Positions 6,978-15,643 are shown, counted from the first letter of the stretch. The stretch is 36,703 bases of DNA from an uncultured Clostridia bacterium (GCA_934121875.1 CAKOVG010000010.1:1-36703), one strand, 5' to 3'. Notes: generated by a model from the sequence alone, not told the origin. A program made the numbers and translations.

Positions 6978-8372
6978 TTAAAATTCACAATTTTTTGGAG
7001 TTCTTGGGAATGGAAGTACATCACGAATATTTTGCATACCTGTTAAATACATCATCATTCTTTCAAAACCTAAACCAAATCCAGCATGTGGGCAACTACC
7101 ATATCTTCTTAAATTTAAGTACCACCAGTAGTCTTCTTTTTTTAAACCAAGTTCTTCTATACGAGAACTTAATTTTTCAAAATCATCTTCTCTTTGGCTA
7201 CCACCAATTATTTCTCCAATTCCAGGAACCAAAAGGTCAGTAGCAGCAACTGTTTTACCATCTGGATTTAATTTCATATAAAATGCTTTAATATCTTTTG
7301 GATAATCTGTAACAAAAACAGGTTTTCCAAATATTTTCTCACTCAAATATCTTTCATGTTCTGTTTGAATATCAACACCCCAGCTAACAGGGTATTCAAA
7401 ATTATTATTATTTTTCTCTAGTTCTTTTATAGCCTCTGTATAAGTAATTCTTCCAAATTCTGAATTTAATACATTGTGCAATCTGTCAAGTAAACTAGTA
7501 TCAATAAATTGATTAAAAAAGGCCATTTCTTCAGGAGCATTTTCTAGAACATAAGAGATTATATATTTAATCATATCTTCAGCTAAATCCATATCATCAT
7601 GTAAATCAGCAAAGCAAATTTCTGGTTCTATCATCCAGAATTCGGCAGCATGTTTTACAGTATTTGAATTTTCAGCTCTAAATGTAGGTCCAAATGTATA
7701 AACATTGCGGAATGCATGTGCATAAGTTTCTACATCTAATTGACCACTTACTGTTAAGTGAGATTCCTTTCCAAAGAAATCTTGAGAATAATCTACTTTG
7801 CCATCTTCAGTTTTTGGTAAGTTTTCCATATCTAAAGTAGTTACTCTAAACATTTCACCAGCACCTTCACAATCACTTCCAGTAATGATAGGTGTATGAA
7901 CATATACAAAACCTCTTTCTTGGAAAAATTTATGAATTGCAAAAGAAAGTACACTACGAACTCTAAAAACTGCATTAAAAGTGTTTGTTCTAGGTCTTAA
8001 ATGAGATACAGTTCTTAAATATTCAAAAGAGTGTTTTTTCTTTTGAAGTGGATAATCTAAATCAGCTATATTTAAAATTTCAACATTAGAAGCTTTTATT
8101 TCAAAAGGTTGTTTAGCATTTTCAGTTTTTATAACTTCTCCTGTAACTGAAATAGAAGAACTAATACTTAATTTTTTAACTTCATCAAAATTATTTAAAC
8201 ATGTATCAAATACAACTTGAACATTCTTAAAAAAGCTTCCATCATTTAATTCGATAAAACCAAAGCTTTTTGAATCACGAATAGTTCTTACCCAACCAGA
8301 AACTGTTACAGTTTGGTTTGTGTAATTATTTGTATTTTTATATAAATCCTTTACTAATATTTTGTTTTTCAT
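6978..8372 (-). CDS. asnS: Asparaginyl-tRNA synthetase
   Basis: This 464-residue cytoplasmic class IIb synthetase charges tRNA-Asn with asparagine. An N-terminal OB-fold anticodon-binding domain (about 1-110; TVSGWVRTIRDSKSFGFIEL) is followed by the class II catalytic domain, with motif 2-type sequence FGPTFRAENSNTVKHAAEFWMIEPE and motif 3 GFGLGFERMMMYLTG near the C-terminus. The FWMIEPE form and the direct fit to AsnRS rather than AspRS make the specificity fairly sure. An upstream in-frame ATG at 8381 lies only 2 bases from the AAAGGA ribosome site, so the ATG at 8372 (MKNKILVKDLY) is the better start. It is transcribed alone from a promoter at 8461-8489 with a leader of about 80 bases containing a hairpin. 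Confidence 0.96.
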   Translation of the reverse strand: MKNKILVKDLYKNTNNYTNQTVTVSGWVRTIRDSKSFGFIELNDGSFFKNVQVVFDTCLNNFDEVKKLSISSSISVTGEVIKTENAKQPFEIKASNVEILNIADLDYPLQKKKHSFEYLRTVSHLRPRTNTFNAVFRVRSVLSFAIHKFFQERGFVYVHTPIITGSDCEGAGEMFRVTTLDMENLPKTEDGKVDYSQDFFGKESHLTVSGQLDVETYAHAFRNVYTFGPTFRAENSNTVKHAAEFWMIEPEICFADLHDDMDLAEDMIKYIISYVLENAPEEMAFFNQFIDTSLLDRLHNVLNSEFGRITYTEAIKELEKNNNNFEYPVSWGVDIQTEHERYLSEKIFGKPVFVTDYPKDIKAFYMKLNPDGKTVAATDLLVPGIGEIIGGSQREDDFEKLSSRIEELGLKKEDYWWYLNLRRYGSCPHAGFGLGFERMMMYLTGMQNIRDVLPFPRTPKNCEF

Positions 8373-8399
8373 AATTATCATAGTCCTTTCTTCAGGTAT

Positions 8400-8434
8400 A
8401 AATTACATGGAAAAGTAATATTTTCCAGTAATTT
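8400..8434. other. Hairpin in the asnS leader RNA
   Basis: In the asnS 5' leader, AAATTAC (8400-8406) pairs with GTAATTT (8428-8434), and GGAAAA (8409-8414) with TTTTCC (8421-8426), around a six-base loop. There is no T run after it on the asnS strand and no T-box consensus nearby, so it is not an obvious terminator or T-box; role unknown. Confidence 0.45.
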
Positions 8435-8460
8435 GAAACCTTTAAATATTTATGCCCAAT

Positions 8461-8489
8461 ATTATATATAAAAATACAGTAAAATTCAA
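8461..8489 (-). promoter_or_regulatory. SigA-type promoter of asnS
   Basis: On the minus strand: -35 TTGAAT (8489-8484), a 17-base spacer, -10 TATAAT (8466-8461). Distance to the asnS start gives an untranslated leader of about 80 bases. Confidence 0.7.
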
Positions 8490-8537
8490 CATTTTTAATA
8501 AAAATTATATTAAATACTATTATTTTTGTTATATAAA

Positions 8538-8546
8538 TGGTATAAT
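8538..8546 (+). promoter_or_regulatory. Extended -10 promoter element of the dlt operon
   Basis: TGGTATAAT (8538-8546) is an extended -10 element 31 bases before the dltA ATG. No good -35 hexamer lies at 16-18 bases, so the site may depend on the extended motif or on an activator. Confidence 0.5.
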
Positions 8547-8577
8547 ATTACTGAAATTTTAAAAAAAGGTGGAAAAT

Positions 8578-10098
8578 ATGAAAAAAACTATAGTTGATTA
8601 TTTAGAAAAATCTTGCCAAAAATTTGCTAATAAAATTGCTTTTGCTGATGATAAAAATCAAGTAACATATTCTGAACTAACACAGCATGCACAAATAATT
8701 GGAACTGCCATAATAAAGCAAACAAAAAAAATAAATAAACCAATTGCTATTTATTTAGATAAAACTGTATCTTGTGTAGAAACAATGTTAGGAGTGGTAT
8801 ATAGTGGAAACTTTTATACTATATTAGATACAAAATCACCAACAGAAAGAATAGAACTAATATTAAACACACTTAAGCCAGAAGTTATTATTACAAATAA
8901 AAAGAATGAAGAGAAAGCAAAAAAATTACTTAATGATAAAATAGAGTTAATAATATATGAGGATATTATTAATACAGAAATAGATGAGCAACTCTTAGAT
9001 AATGTTAAAAATAAAATTATAGATACAAATCCTATGTATATTTTATTTACATCAGGATCTACAGGAGTCCCAAAGGGAACGGTTGTATCTCATAGAGCTG
9101 TTATAACTTATACAAAATGGGCTGTTGAAACATTTGATTTTAATGAAGAGACTATATTCGGAAGTCAAACACCTTTCTATTTTAGTATGTCAATAACAGA
9201 TGTATTTTCAACTATTATGTCAGGAGCTACTTTTTATATTATACCTAAAATGTATTTTTCATTTCCTGTTAAGCTTTTAGAATTTCTAAATGATAAAAAA
9301 GTAAATACAATTTATTGGGTACCATCTGCTTTATGTATTGTAGTTAATATGGGAACATTAGATATAATAGAGCTACCATATTTAAAAAAAGTACTATTTG
9401 CAGGAGAAGTAATGCCAACTAAGCAATTAAATATGTGGATAGAAAAATTACCAAATGTTATGTTTGCAAATCTTTTTGGACCAACAGAAACAACTGATAT
9501 ATGTACCTATTATGTTGTAGATAGAAAAATTGAAAATACAGAATCTTTGCCAATAGGAAAACATTGTGATAATTGTGATGTTATGGTTATAAAAGATGAC
9601 GGTACAGAAGCCAAAGATGGAGAAGAAGGAGAACTTTGTGTTAGAGGTTCATTTCTTGCAGCAGGTTATTATAAAAATCATGAAAAAACAAGTAAAGTAT
9701 TTGTACAAAATCCATTAAATAAAGAATATCCAGAAGTTATATATAAAACAGGTGATATAGTAAAATATAATGAAAAAGGTGAACTAATATATATATCAAG
9801 AAAAGATTTTCAAATAAAGCATATGGGGTATAGAATAGAACTTGGCGAAATTGAAAATAGAATAAATAATATTAATGGAATTATGAATTGTGCATGTATA
9901 TATGACACAGAAAATTCAAAAATAGTTTTATTTTATCAAGGAGATATTGACGAAGTAGAAATATTAAATAAAGCAAAAGAAAAATTAACAAGTTACATGG
10001 TACCAAATAAAGTGGTTAAATTGGATAAATTACCATATAATGCAAATGGTAAAATAGATAGAAAATTATTACAAAATATGAATAAGGAGAATAAGTAA
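8578..10098 (+). CDS. dltA: D-alanine--D-alanyl carrier protein ligase DltA
   Basis: DltA adenylates D-alanine with ATP and loads it on the phosphopantetheine of DltC, the first step of teichoic-acid D-alanylation, in the cytoplasm. The 506-residue protein has the adenylation-enzyme motifs in order: P-loop-like YILFTSGSTGVPKGTVVS (about 155-172), NLFGPTETTDICTYYV (about 299-314), the hinge region YKTGDIVKYNEKGELIYISR, and the C-terminal catalytic-lysine motif NANGKIDRK. The order of motifs and the short total length without condensation domains fit DltA rather than an NRPS module, and dltC/B/D-like genes follow at once. The ATG at 8578 follows AAAGGTGG; an in-frame GTG at 8569 lies inside that ribosome site. 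Its stop is one base from the next start. Confidence 0.9.
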   Translation: MKKTIVDYLEKSCQKFANKIAFADDKNQVTYSELTQHAQIIGTAIIKQTKKINKPIAIYLDKTVSCVETMLGVVYSGNFYTILDTKSPTERIELILNTLKPEVIITNKKNEEKAKKLLNDKIELIIYEDIINTEIDEQLLDNVKNKIIDTNPMYILFTSGSTGVPKGTVVSHRAVITYTKWAVETFDFNEETIFGSQTPFYFSMSITDVFSTIMSGATFYIIPKMYFSFPVKLLEFLNDKKVNTIYWVPSALCIVVNMGTLDIIELPYLKKVLFAGEVMPTKQLNMWIEKLPNVMFANLFGPTETTDICTYYVVDRKIENTESLPIGKHCDNCDVMVIKDDGTEAKDGEEGELCVRGSFLAAGYYKNHEKTSKVFVQNPLNKEYPEVIYKTGDIVKYNEKGELIYISRKDFQIKHMGYRIELGEIENRINNINGIMNCACIYDTENSKIVLFYQGDIDEVEILNKAKEKLTSYMVPNKVVKLDKLPYNANGKIDRKLLQNMNKENK

Positions 10099-10099
10099 A

Positions 10100-10327
10100 A
10101 TGGAAGAATTAATAGAAGTATTAAAAAGTATAAAACCTGAAATCGATTTTGAAAATGAGGAAAATTTAATAGAAGATGAATTATTAGATTCATTTGATAT
10201 TATATCTATTGTAGCAGCAATAGATGATGAATTTGATGTAAAAATTACAGCAAAAGATATTATTCCAGAAAATTTTAATTCAGCTGAAGCATTGTATGAG
10301 CTAATTCAAAAATTAGAGGAAGAATAA
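10100..10327 (+). CDS. dltC: D-alanyl carrier protein DltC
   Basis: This acidic 75-residue acyl-carrier-like protein receives D-alanine from DltA on a 4'-phosphopantetheine arm and presents it to DltB. The attachment serine lies in DELLDSFDIISIVAAID (the DSFD motif, serine near residue 34), and the last helix ends in KLEEE. Length and net charge match DltC (about 78 residues). The start is one base after the dltA stop, inside the ribosome-site region AAGGAGAATAAG, which shows tight coupling. Unlike the common dltABCD order, dltC here precedes dltB. Confidence 0.88.
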   Translation: MEELIEVLKSIKPEIDFENEENLIEDELLDSFDIISIVAAIDDEFDVKITAKDIIPENFNSAEALYELIQKLEEE

Positions 10328-10368
10328 TGCGTTAAAAAATATTTAATAAAGGAAGGGACAAAATAAAA

Positions 10369-11952
10369 ATGGCAATAAATACAATAGAATTTTTAATATT
10401 TGCTATGGCAGTTTGTGCTATTTATTTTGTAATGCCTAAAAAAATAAAATGGGTTGTACTATTATTAGCAAGTTATATTTATTATTTTATAGCAAGTGGT
10501 GAATTAACTATATTTTTAATATTAACTACAATTTCTATATATATACTGGCATTAGCATTAAACAGAGTAGACGATAAAACAAAGGAATTATGTAAAAATT
10601 TAGAAAAAGATGAAAAGAAAAGATTAAAAGTAAAAGCAAATAAAAAGAAAAAATGGTTAGTAGTAATTGCAATACTTATTAACTTTGGAATTTTATTAAC
10701 ATTAAAATATGCAAATTTCTTTGGTGGAAATATTAATACAATATTATCAAAAATAGGAATAAATTTAACTATACCAAAGTTTAATTTTATATTACCACTT
10801 GGTATATCTTATTATACATTACAGGCTATAAGCTATGTAATTGATGTATATAGGGGAAAATATAGAGCAGACAAAAACTTAGGCAGAGTAGCATTATTTA
10901 CATCATTCTTTCCACAAATGACAGAAGGTCCAATTGGAAGATATGATGATTTAGCAATGCAATTATATGAACCACATAAATTTAATTATAACAATGCAAA
11001 ATTTGGAATACAACTTATGATATGGGGCTTTTTCAAAAAGATGGTTATTGCAGACAGAGCAGGGATATTTGTTAATACTGTCTTTGCAGATTTTACACAA
11101 TATCATGGAATACAAATATTTATGGCAGCAGTTCTATACACAATCCAAATTTATGCTGAATTCTCAGGATGTATTGATATAGTAAGAGGATTAGCACAGG
11201 TACTTGGAATAAATATGGCAGAAAACTTTAGAAGACCATTTTTCTCAAAATCTGTTCAAGAATTTTGGAGAAGATGGCATATAACTCTAGGAACATGGCT
11301 AAAAGATTATGTGTTTTATCCTGTTTCATTTTCTAGTGCATGTATAAAGCTTACAGAAAAAACTAAGAAATTAGGAAAATTTGTAGCAAAATTTGTACCT
11401 GCAGCATTTGCACTGTTTTTCGTATGGTTTGGAAATGGATTATGGCATGGTGCAAGCTGGAAATATGTATTTTATGGATTATATTATTATATAATAATGA
11501 TGCTTGGACTATTATTTGAACCATTATTTGATAAAATAATAAAAAAATTAAAAATAAACAAAGAAGCATGGTGGTATAAATTAGTACAAATGACAAGAAC
11601 TACACTGTTTGTATTAATTGGTATGCTTATTTTTCGCTCACACAGATTAAAAGATGCATTTTCAATGTTTATGTCTATGATTAATATGGACAACATAGGT
11701 ATGCTTGCTAATAATGCTCTGTATAGTATAGGAATAAAACCTGCAGACTTTATAGTTATAGCTGTAGGTGTATTAATTATGCTAATAATAGCAATAATAC
11801 AAGAAAAAGGTGTAAACATAAGAGAAAGTATAGCAAAGAAAAATATATTCTTTAGATGGATACTATATTATGGAATATTATTATCTATATTAATATTTGG
11901 AATATATGGACCAGGTTATGTTGCGTCAAACTTTATATATGGACAATTTTAG
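10369..11952 (+). CDS. dltB: MBOAT-family D-alanyl transferase DltB
   Basis: This 527-residue polytopic membrane protein is a membrane-bound O-acyltransferase that moves D-alanine from DltC across the membrane, toward DltD and teichoic acid. It is strongly hydrophobic with roughly ten or more helices. MBOAT signatures are visible: the region SFFPQMTEGPIGRYDDL, then FRRPFFSKSVQEFWRRWHITLGTWLKDYVFYP, and the catalytic histidine in FVWFGNGLWHGASWKYVFYG. The protein is longer than Bacillus DltB (about 395), with a lysine-rich cytosolic insert near 65-100 (KNLEKDEKKRLKVKANKKKK) and a longer C-terminus; relatives that acylate other polymers (AlgI, PatA types) share the fold, so substrate is inferred from the operon. 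Start ATG 10369 after AAGGAAGGGA. Confidence 0.88.
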   Translation: MAINTIEFLIFAMAVCAIYFVMPKKIKWVVLLLASYIYYFIASGELTIFLILTTISIYILALALNRVDDKTKELCKNLEKDEKKRLKVKANKKKKWLVVIAILINFGILLTLKYANFFGGNINTILSKIGINLTIPKFNFILPLGISYYTLQAISYVIDVYRGKYRADKNLGRVALFTSFFPQMTEGPIGRYDDLAMQLYEPHKFNYNNAKFGIQLMIWGFFKKMVIADRAGIFVNTVFADFTQYHGIQIFMAAVLYTIQIYAEFSGCIDIVRGLAQVLGINMAENFRRPFFSKSVQEFWRRWHITLGTWLKDYVFYPVSFSSACIKLTEKTKKLGKFVAKFVPAAFALFFVWFGNGLWHGASWKYVFYGLYYYIIMMLGLLFEPLFDKIIKKLKINKEAWWYKLVQMTRTTLFVLIGMLIFRSHRLKDAFSMFMSMINMDNIGMLANNALYSIGIKPADFIVIAVGVLIMLIIAIIQEKGVNIRESIAKKNIFFRWILYYGILLSILIFGIYGPGYVASNFIYGQF

Positions 11953-11963
11953 GAGGTAAGGAA

Positions 11964-13034
11964 ATGGAAGATAATAAAGAAACTAAAAGTAGTGGTATAA
12001 AAGACATAATAAAATTCCTTACTAAAGGTATTATATTTTGCATTATATTAGCAATTATAATGTATGTAATAAGTCCAATATTTGTACCAAAATGGTATAA
12101 TAATATGCACGGTGGAGCAACAAGAAGAGTAAAAGGAATTTATACAGAACCAAAAGATACAATTGATATAGTCGGAGTAGGTAGTAGTGACCTATATGCT
12201 AGTGGGGTATCTACTATGAAATTATGGAATGATATGGGAACAACTACATATCATATAGGAATATCTAAACAAACTACATGGACAGCATATTATATGTTAA
12301 AAGACTTTTATAAAAGACAATCTCCTAAATTAGCAATTATAAATATGGACTTTTGCTTTGAAACAGGAGATGGATATAAAAAATATATAAGAGAAGGCAT
12401 AGACAATATGCCAATGAGCATAAATAAATTGGAAATGATAAATGATCCTGTGTTTAATAATTCTTTAAAAGCTAAAATTAGTTTTGTGTTTCCAGTTATT
12501 AGATTTCATTCAAGATGGAGTGAAATAACTATGGAAGAATTGAAACAAGCATATACAAGTTATAATGTTCCATTTAAAGGATATGAATTAAATAAAAAAA
12601 TTGATCCATACAAAAAACCAAAAAAAGGACAAGGATTAAAAGACAAAAATAAACAACAATTTGAAAAAATACCAAGTAATTCAAGTAAATACTTAGATAA
12701 AATACTAGAATTATGCAAACAAAATAATACAAAAGTATTACTAATTTATGTACCAACAATAAGAGCATGGAATAAATCAAAACATGACGCATGTGTTAAA
12801 TATGCACAAGAAAGAAATTTAACATTTATTGATTATAATTCACCTGATTTTGATTGGAAGAAAAACACTAGAGACAATGGATATCACTTGAATATATATG
12901 GTGCAGATATAGTTACTAATAAATTAGAAGAAACATTAAAACAATACAATCTTCCTAATCACAAAGAAGATAGTAATTATCAACATTGGAACAAAAGTTA
13001 TAAAATTTATGAAGAATTAAAAACAAAGAAATAA
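11964..13034 (+). CDS. dltD: DltD-like D-alanyl transfer protein (SGNH hydrolase fold)
   Basis: This 356-residue protein has a short basic/acidic head, one membrane helix at about 21-41 (GIIFCIILAIIMYVISPIF) and a large extracellular domain of the SGNH type. The nucleophile block is VGVGSSDLYASGV, and the Asp/His block is near the C-terminus in RDNGYHLNIYGADI. In dlt systems DltD is the extracellular partner that puts D-alanine on teichoic acid. It is shorter than Bacillus DltD (about 390-420) and its sequence also resembles AlgX/AlgJ-like acyltransferases that accompany MBOAT proteins, so the call leans on position. I chose ATG 11964, preceded by GGAGGTAAGGAA; the frame stays open farther upstream but only inside dltB. 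A strong terminator follows. Confidence 0.78.
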   Translation: MEDNKETKSSGIKDIIKFLTKGIIFCIILAIIMYVISPIFVPKWYNNMHGGATRRVKGIYTEPKDTIDIVGVGSSDLYASGVSTMKLWNDMGTTTYHIGISKQTTWTAYYMLKDFYKRQSPKLAIINMDFCFETGDGYKKYIREGIDNMPMSINKLEMINDPVFNNSLKAKISFVFPVIRFHSRWSEITMEELKQAYTSYNVPFKGYELNKKIDPYKKPKKGQGLKDKNKQQFEKIPSNSSKYLDKILELCKQNNTKVLLIYVPTIRAWNKSKHDACVKYAQERNLTFIDYNSPDFDWKKNTRDNGYHLNIYGADIVTNKLEETLKQYNLPNHKEDSNYQHWNKSYKIYEELKTKK

Positions 13035-13044
13035 AGCAAAAAAG

Positions 13045-13069
13045 TCCCCTCTGGAAATACCAGAGGGGA
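13045..13069. terminator. Strong GC-rich terminator between dltD and a minus-strand orphan gene
   Basis: TCCCCTCTGG (13045-13054) and CCAGAGGGGA (13060-13069) form a perfect 10-bp GC-rich stem with an AAATA loop, flanked by A-rich and T-rich bases. It ends the dlt operon and also lies just beyond the stop of the convergent gene at 13088. Confidence 0.88.
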
Positions 13070-13087
13070 TAAATTTTGGAGTGCAAC

Positions 13088-13399
13088 TTAATCATAGTTG
13101 TAAGGTGGGTCGACAGGCTTTACAGACGGAGCCATAAGCTCTTTGCAAAGATCGTCGTTATTGCCAGCAGCAATCATAAGCAATCTGTAAGCAATGCTTT
13201 CAGATTGAGCATTACGCCAAGAAATACGGCAGTGATGCTGCCCAATTCTTCCGTAAACAGGAGCAATTTTTTCCACAGAAAAACCTTGATCGATGAGTTT
13301 GCTGATTTGCCGACGATAGAGGTTGAGCTTTGCGGTTGTATTACCGCGCTGTGCACGATCCTCTAACCGTTCAATAATGTTCGGCCTATCTGAATTCAT
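13088..13399 (-). CDS. Orphan 103-residue protein of unknown function, composition unlike its neighbours
   Basis: I do not recognise this protein. It is soluble, basic in its first half (DRPNIIERLEDRAQRGNTTAK, LNLYRRQISKLIDQ) and mostly helical in appearance, with one block (VEKIAPVYGRIGQHHCRISWR) holding HHC, and ends PPYNYD. The DNA is visibly richer in G and C than every flanking gene, with codons such as CGG, CGC, GCC and CTG that the neighbours avoid, which suggests acquisition from another genome. The start is ATG 13399 behind GGAGG (8-base spacing); a TTG upstream at 13414 overlaps that ribosome site. It has its own promoter (13476-13504) and shares a terminator with dltD. Opposite-strand frames here look like shadows because they lack a ribosome site and a promoter. 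Confidence 0.75.
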   Translation of the reverse strand: MNSDRPNIIERLEDRAQRGNTTAKLNLYRRQISKLIDQGFSVEKIAPVYGRIGQHHCRISWRNAQSESIAYRLLMIAAGNNDDLCKELMAPSVKPVDPPYNYD

Positions 13400-13475
13400 A
13401 AAATGTACCTCCAAAAAAATTTTTTGATGCCTATTGCTATGTTACAACACAGCTGTAATAAAAACATCTAGTGCT

Positions 13476-13504
13476 ATTATACCATAAAATTGACTAAAAG
13501 TAAA
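13476..13504 (-). promoter_or_regulatory. SigA-type promoter of the orphan gene at 13088-13399
   Basis: On the minus strand: TTTACT (13504-13499), 17 bases, then TATAAT (13481-13476) preceded by TGG, an extended -10. The leader of about 70 bases holds an interrupted palindrome (TTACA...TGTAA). The remaining gap up to 13701 holds the divergent promoter of the ABC operon and otherwise nothing I can name. Confidence 0.65.
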
Positions 13505-13550
13505 GTAAAACCTACGTTTTTTATTAAAGGGACCAATTTAGTTAAAGTAA

Positions 13551-13579
13551 TTGACAAAAAAATAAAAAAAAAATATAAT
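13551..13579 (+). promoter_or_regulatory. Perfect-consensus SigA promoter of the permease-ATPase-permease operon
   Basis: TTGACA (13551-13556), 17 bases, TATAAT (13574-13579): all consensus positions match. The start codon is at 13701, so the leader is about 115 bases, long enough for control; a 15-codon frame at 13598-13645 has no ribosome site. Near-duplicate words TGCTATAT occur twice in the leader. Confidence 0.8.
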
Positions 13580-13700
13580 TATTTTAAATGTTTACATATG
13601 CAGGTAATATTATTTAGCAAAAAAGTAAATGGAGATGCTATATAAGAAATTTGCTATATATATTTAAAATAAAAAATTTGATGATAGGAGTTTAATGTAA

Positions 13701-14978
13701 ATGCTAAAAAATGCTATAGCGTATATTTTAAGAAAAAGAAACCGAACAATTATTGTATTTAGTATTTTAACAATAGTGCTTTCGTGCTTATATTCATGTT
13801 TAAGCATAATAAAATCAAACAATGATTTAGAAAAAAACTTATATATGATTTCAAATTCATATTTACTAATAACACAAAAAAATAATGAGAATTTTGAAAA
13901 AAATCAGTTTAAGGAATTAGACAATATAAAAGAAATAAAGGAAATTATTACTCAATATAATGGATTGGCTAGAACCACTAATATTCAAGTAGTTGATGGA
14001 ATACAAATGGTCGAAAGAGACAATTTATTGGATAATTTTAAAAATATACTTTCAATAGAAGCTACAAATAACACTGAAAGAAATAACTTATTTAATAGTG
14101 GGGTTTTTACTATTACAAAAGGTAGACATATAAAAAAAGATGATAGAGAAAAAATTATTATACATGAGGAACTGGCACAAAAAAATAATTTAAAGTTAAA
14201 TGACAAAATTAGTATTGAATTATTTGATTTAAACAACAATGAAAGTAACAAAGAAAGTAAATTTGAAATAATTGGGATTTTTTCTGGTAAAAAACAAGAA
14301 ATATATACTGGATTATCCTCTGATTTTAGTGAAAATATGGCATTTATTGATTATGAATCAAGTCAAAATGCACTAAATAAAACAGAAAACAACAAGTTTG
14401 TAAATAAAATTGAAATATTTTCAGATAATTCAGAAGATATAAACATAGCATTACAGAAACTTAAAGAAAGTAAAATTGATTGGTCAAAATATAACATTGA
14501 AAAAGACGACAAGGCATTTGAAGAAACCATGGAGTCTATAACTGGAGTAAAACATATTATAAAAATTATGACATATTCAATTATGATTGGCGGAACAACA
14601 GTTTTGACATTAATATTAATTTTGTGGTTAAGAGATAGAATTTACGAAATAGGAATATTATTATCACTAGGTATAAGTAAAATAAAAATTATAATTCAAT
14701 TTATACTTGAGTTAATATTTATATCATTACCATCTGCCGTAGTTTCTATATTCTTAGAAAATGTAATATTAAATGTATTTATAGGAGAATTTATAAATTC
14801 TAATAATTCAACAACAATAATTAATAATATAATTAAAAATGATCAGGTTATATCAAATATTGAAATATTTTTACAAAGTTATGGAATATTAATAGGAATT
14901 ATTATTTTATCAGTTATTATTGCAAGTGCAATGATATTAATAAAAAAACCAAAAGAAATATTATCAAAAATAAGTTAG
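13701..14978 (+). CDS. FtsX/MacB-type ABC permease (first of a pair)
   Basis: This 425-residue membrane protein has the MacB-like plan: one N-terminal helix (about 16-34, IIVFSILTIVLSCLYSCL), an extracellular domain of about 240 residues, then three C-terminal helices (MIGGTTVLTLILILWLRD; FILELIFISLPSAVVSIF; ILIGIIILSVIIASAMIL). The FtsX signature is DRIYEIGILLSLGISKIKI. The protein opens MLKNAIAYILRKRNRTII, closely matching the start of its downstream paralogue (MIKNAFAYVTRKSLKSII), so the two genes arose by duplication and probably form a heterodimer. ATG 13701 follows ATAGGAG. The gap to the ATPase gene is 9 bases. Cargo is unknown; peptide export or immunity is the usual guess for this class. 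Confidence 0.85.
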   Translation: MLKNAIAYILRKRNRTIIVFSILTIVLSCLYSCLSIIKSNNDLEKNLYMISNSYLLITQKNNENFEKNQFKELDNIKEIKEIITQYNGLARTTNIQVVDGIQMVERDNLLDNFKNILSIEATNNTERNNLFNSGVFTITKGRHIKKDDREKIIIHEELAQKNNLKLNDKISIELFDLNNNESNKESKFEIIGIFSGKKQEIYTGLSSDFSENMAFIDYESSQNALNKTENNKFVNKIEIFSDNSEDINIALQKLKESKIDWSKYNIEKDDKAFEETMESITGVKHIIKIMTYSIMIGGTTVLTLILILWLRDRIYEIGILLSLGISKIKIIIQFILELIFISLPSAVVSIFLENVILNVFIGEFINSNNSTTIINNIIKNDQVISNIEIFLQSYGILIGIIILSVIIASAMILIKKPKEILSKIS

Positions 14979-14987
14979 GAGATTACA

Positions 14988-15632
14988 ATGGATATATTAG
15001 AAATTAAAAATGTAACATATAATTATGCAAATTCAAAAGAAAAGATTTTATCATCAGTAAATCAAAAATTTGAACTTGGACAATTTTATGCAATAATAGG
15101 AAAATCAGGTGCAGGAAAATCAACATTACTTTCATTATTAGCAGGACTTGATAAACCACAAAAGGGGCAAATTTTGTTTAATAATGAAAATATTGAAAAA
15201 AAAGGTTACAATAATCATAGAAAAAATAATATAGCATTAGTTTTTCAAAATTACAATTTAATTGATTATTTAACGCCTATTGAAAATGTTAGACTAGCAA
15301 ATAAAAAAGCACCAGAAACAATTTTACTTGAACTAGGGCTTGACAAAAGTCAAATAAACAGAAATGTTATGAAATTATCTGGTGGTCAACAGCAAAGAGT
15401 TGCTATAGCAAGAGCATTAGCATCAGAAGCACCTATAATTTTAGCTGATGAACCTACAGGCAACCTCGATAGTGATACTGCAAGTGAAATAATAGAAGTA
15501 TTAAAAAAGTTAGCTAAAGAAAAAAATAAATGTGTAATAGTTGTAACACATAGTAAAGAAGTTGCAAATGCAGCTGATAGTATTTTAGAATTAAGTGAAA
15601 AAAAATTAAAGAAAATTAACAAAATTAATTAG
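14988..15632 (+). CDS. ABC transporter ATP-binding protein of the two-permease exporter
   Basis: This 214-residue ATPase sits between two paralogous FtsX-type permeases and would serve both. It shows Walker A IGKSGAGKSTLLSLLAG (about 37-53), a Q-loop region ALVFQNYNLIDYLTP, signature LSGGQQQRVAIARALASE (about 130-147), Walker B IILADEPTGNLDSDT and the switch histidine VVTHSKE. It is of the MacB/LolD group, and slightly short for the family (220-250 residues). The ATG at 14988 follows TTAGGAG. The stop at 15630-15632 overlaps the ribosome site of the second permease, indicating tight co-translation. Confidence 0.9.
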   Translation: MDILEIKNVTYNYANSKEKILSSVNQKFELGQFYAIIGKSGAGKSTLLSLLAGLDKPQKGQILFNNENIEKKGYNNHRKNNIALVFQNYNLIDYLTPIENVRLANKKAPETILLELGLDKSQINRNVMKLSGGQQQRVAIARALASEAPIILADEPTGNLDSDTASEIIEVLKKLAKEKNKCVIVVTHSKEVANAADSILELSEKKLKKINKIN

Positions 15633-15643
15633 GAGGTGCAGTG

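Noticed and set aside
13076..13366. Plus-strand open frame of about 96 codons opposite the orphan gene at 13088
   Set aside because: It lies antisense to a gene that has a good ribosome site and promoter, and has neither itself; a higher G+C stretch naturally opens both strands.
13598..13645. Possible 15-codon leader peptide before the ABC operon
   Set aside because: It has an ATG and stop but no ribosome site, no codon run suggesting amino-acid sensing, and no terminator behind it.
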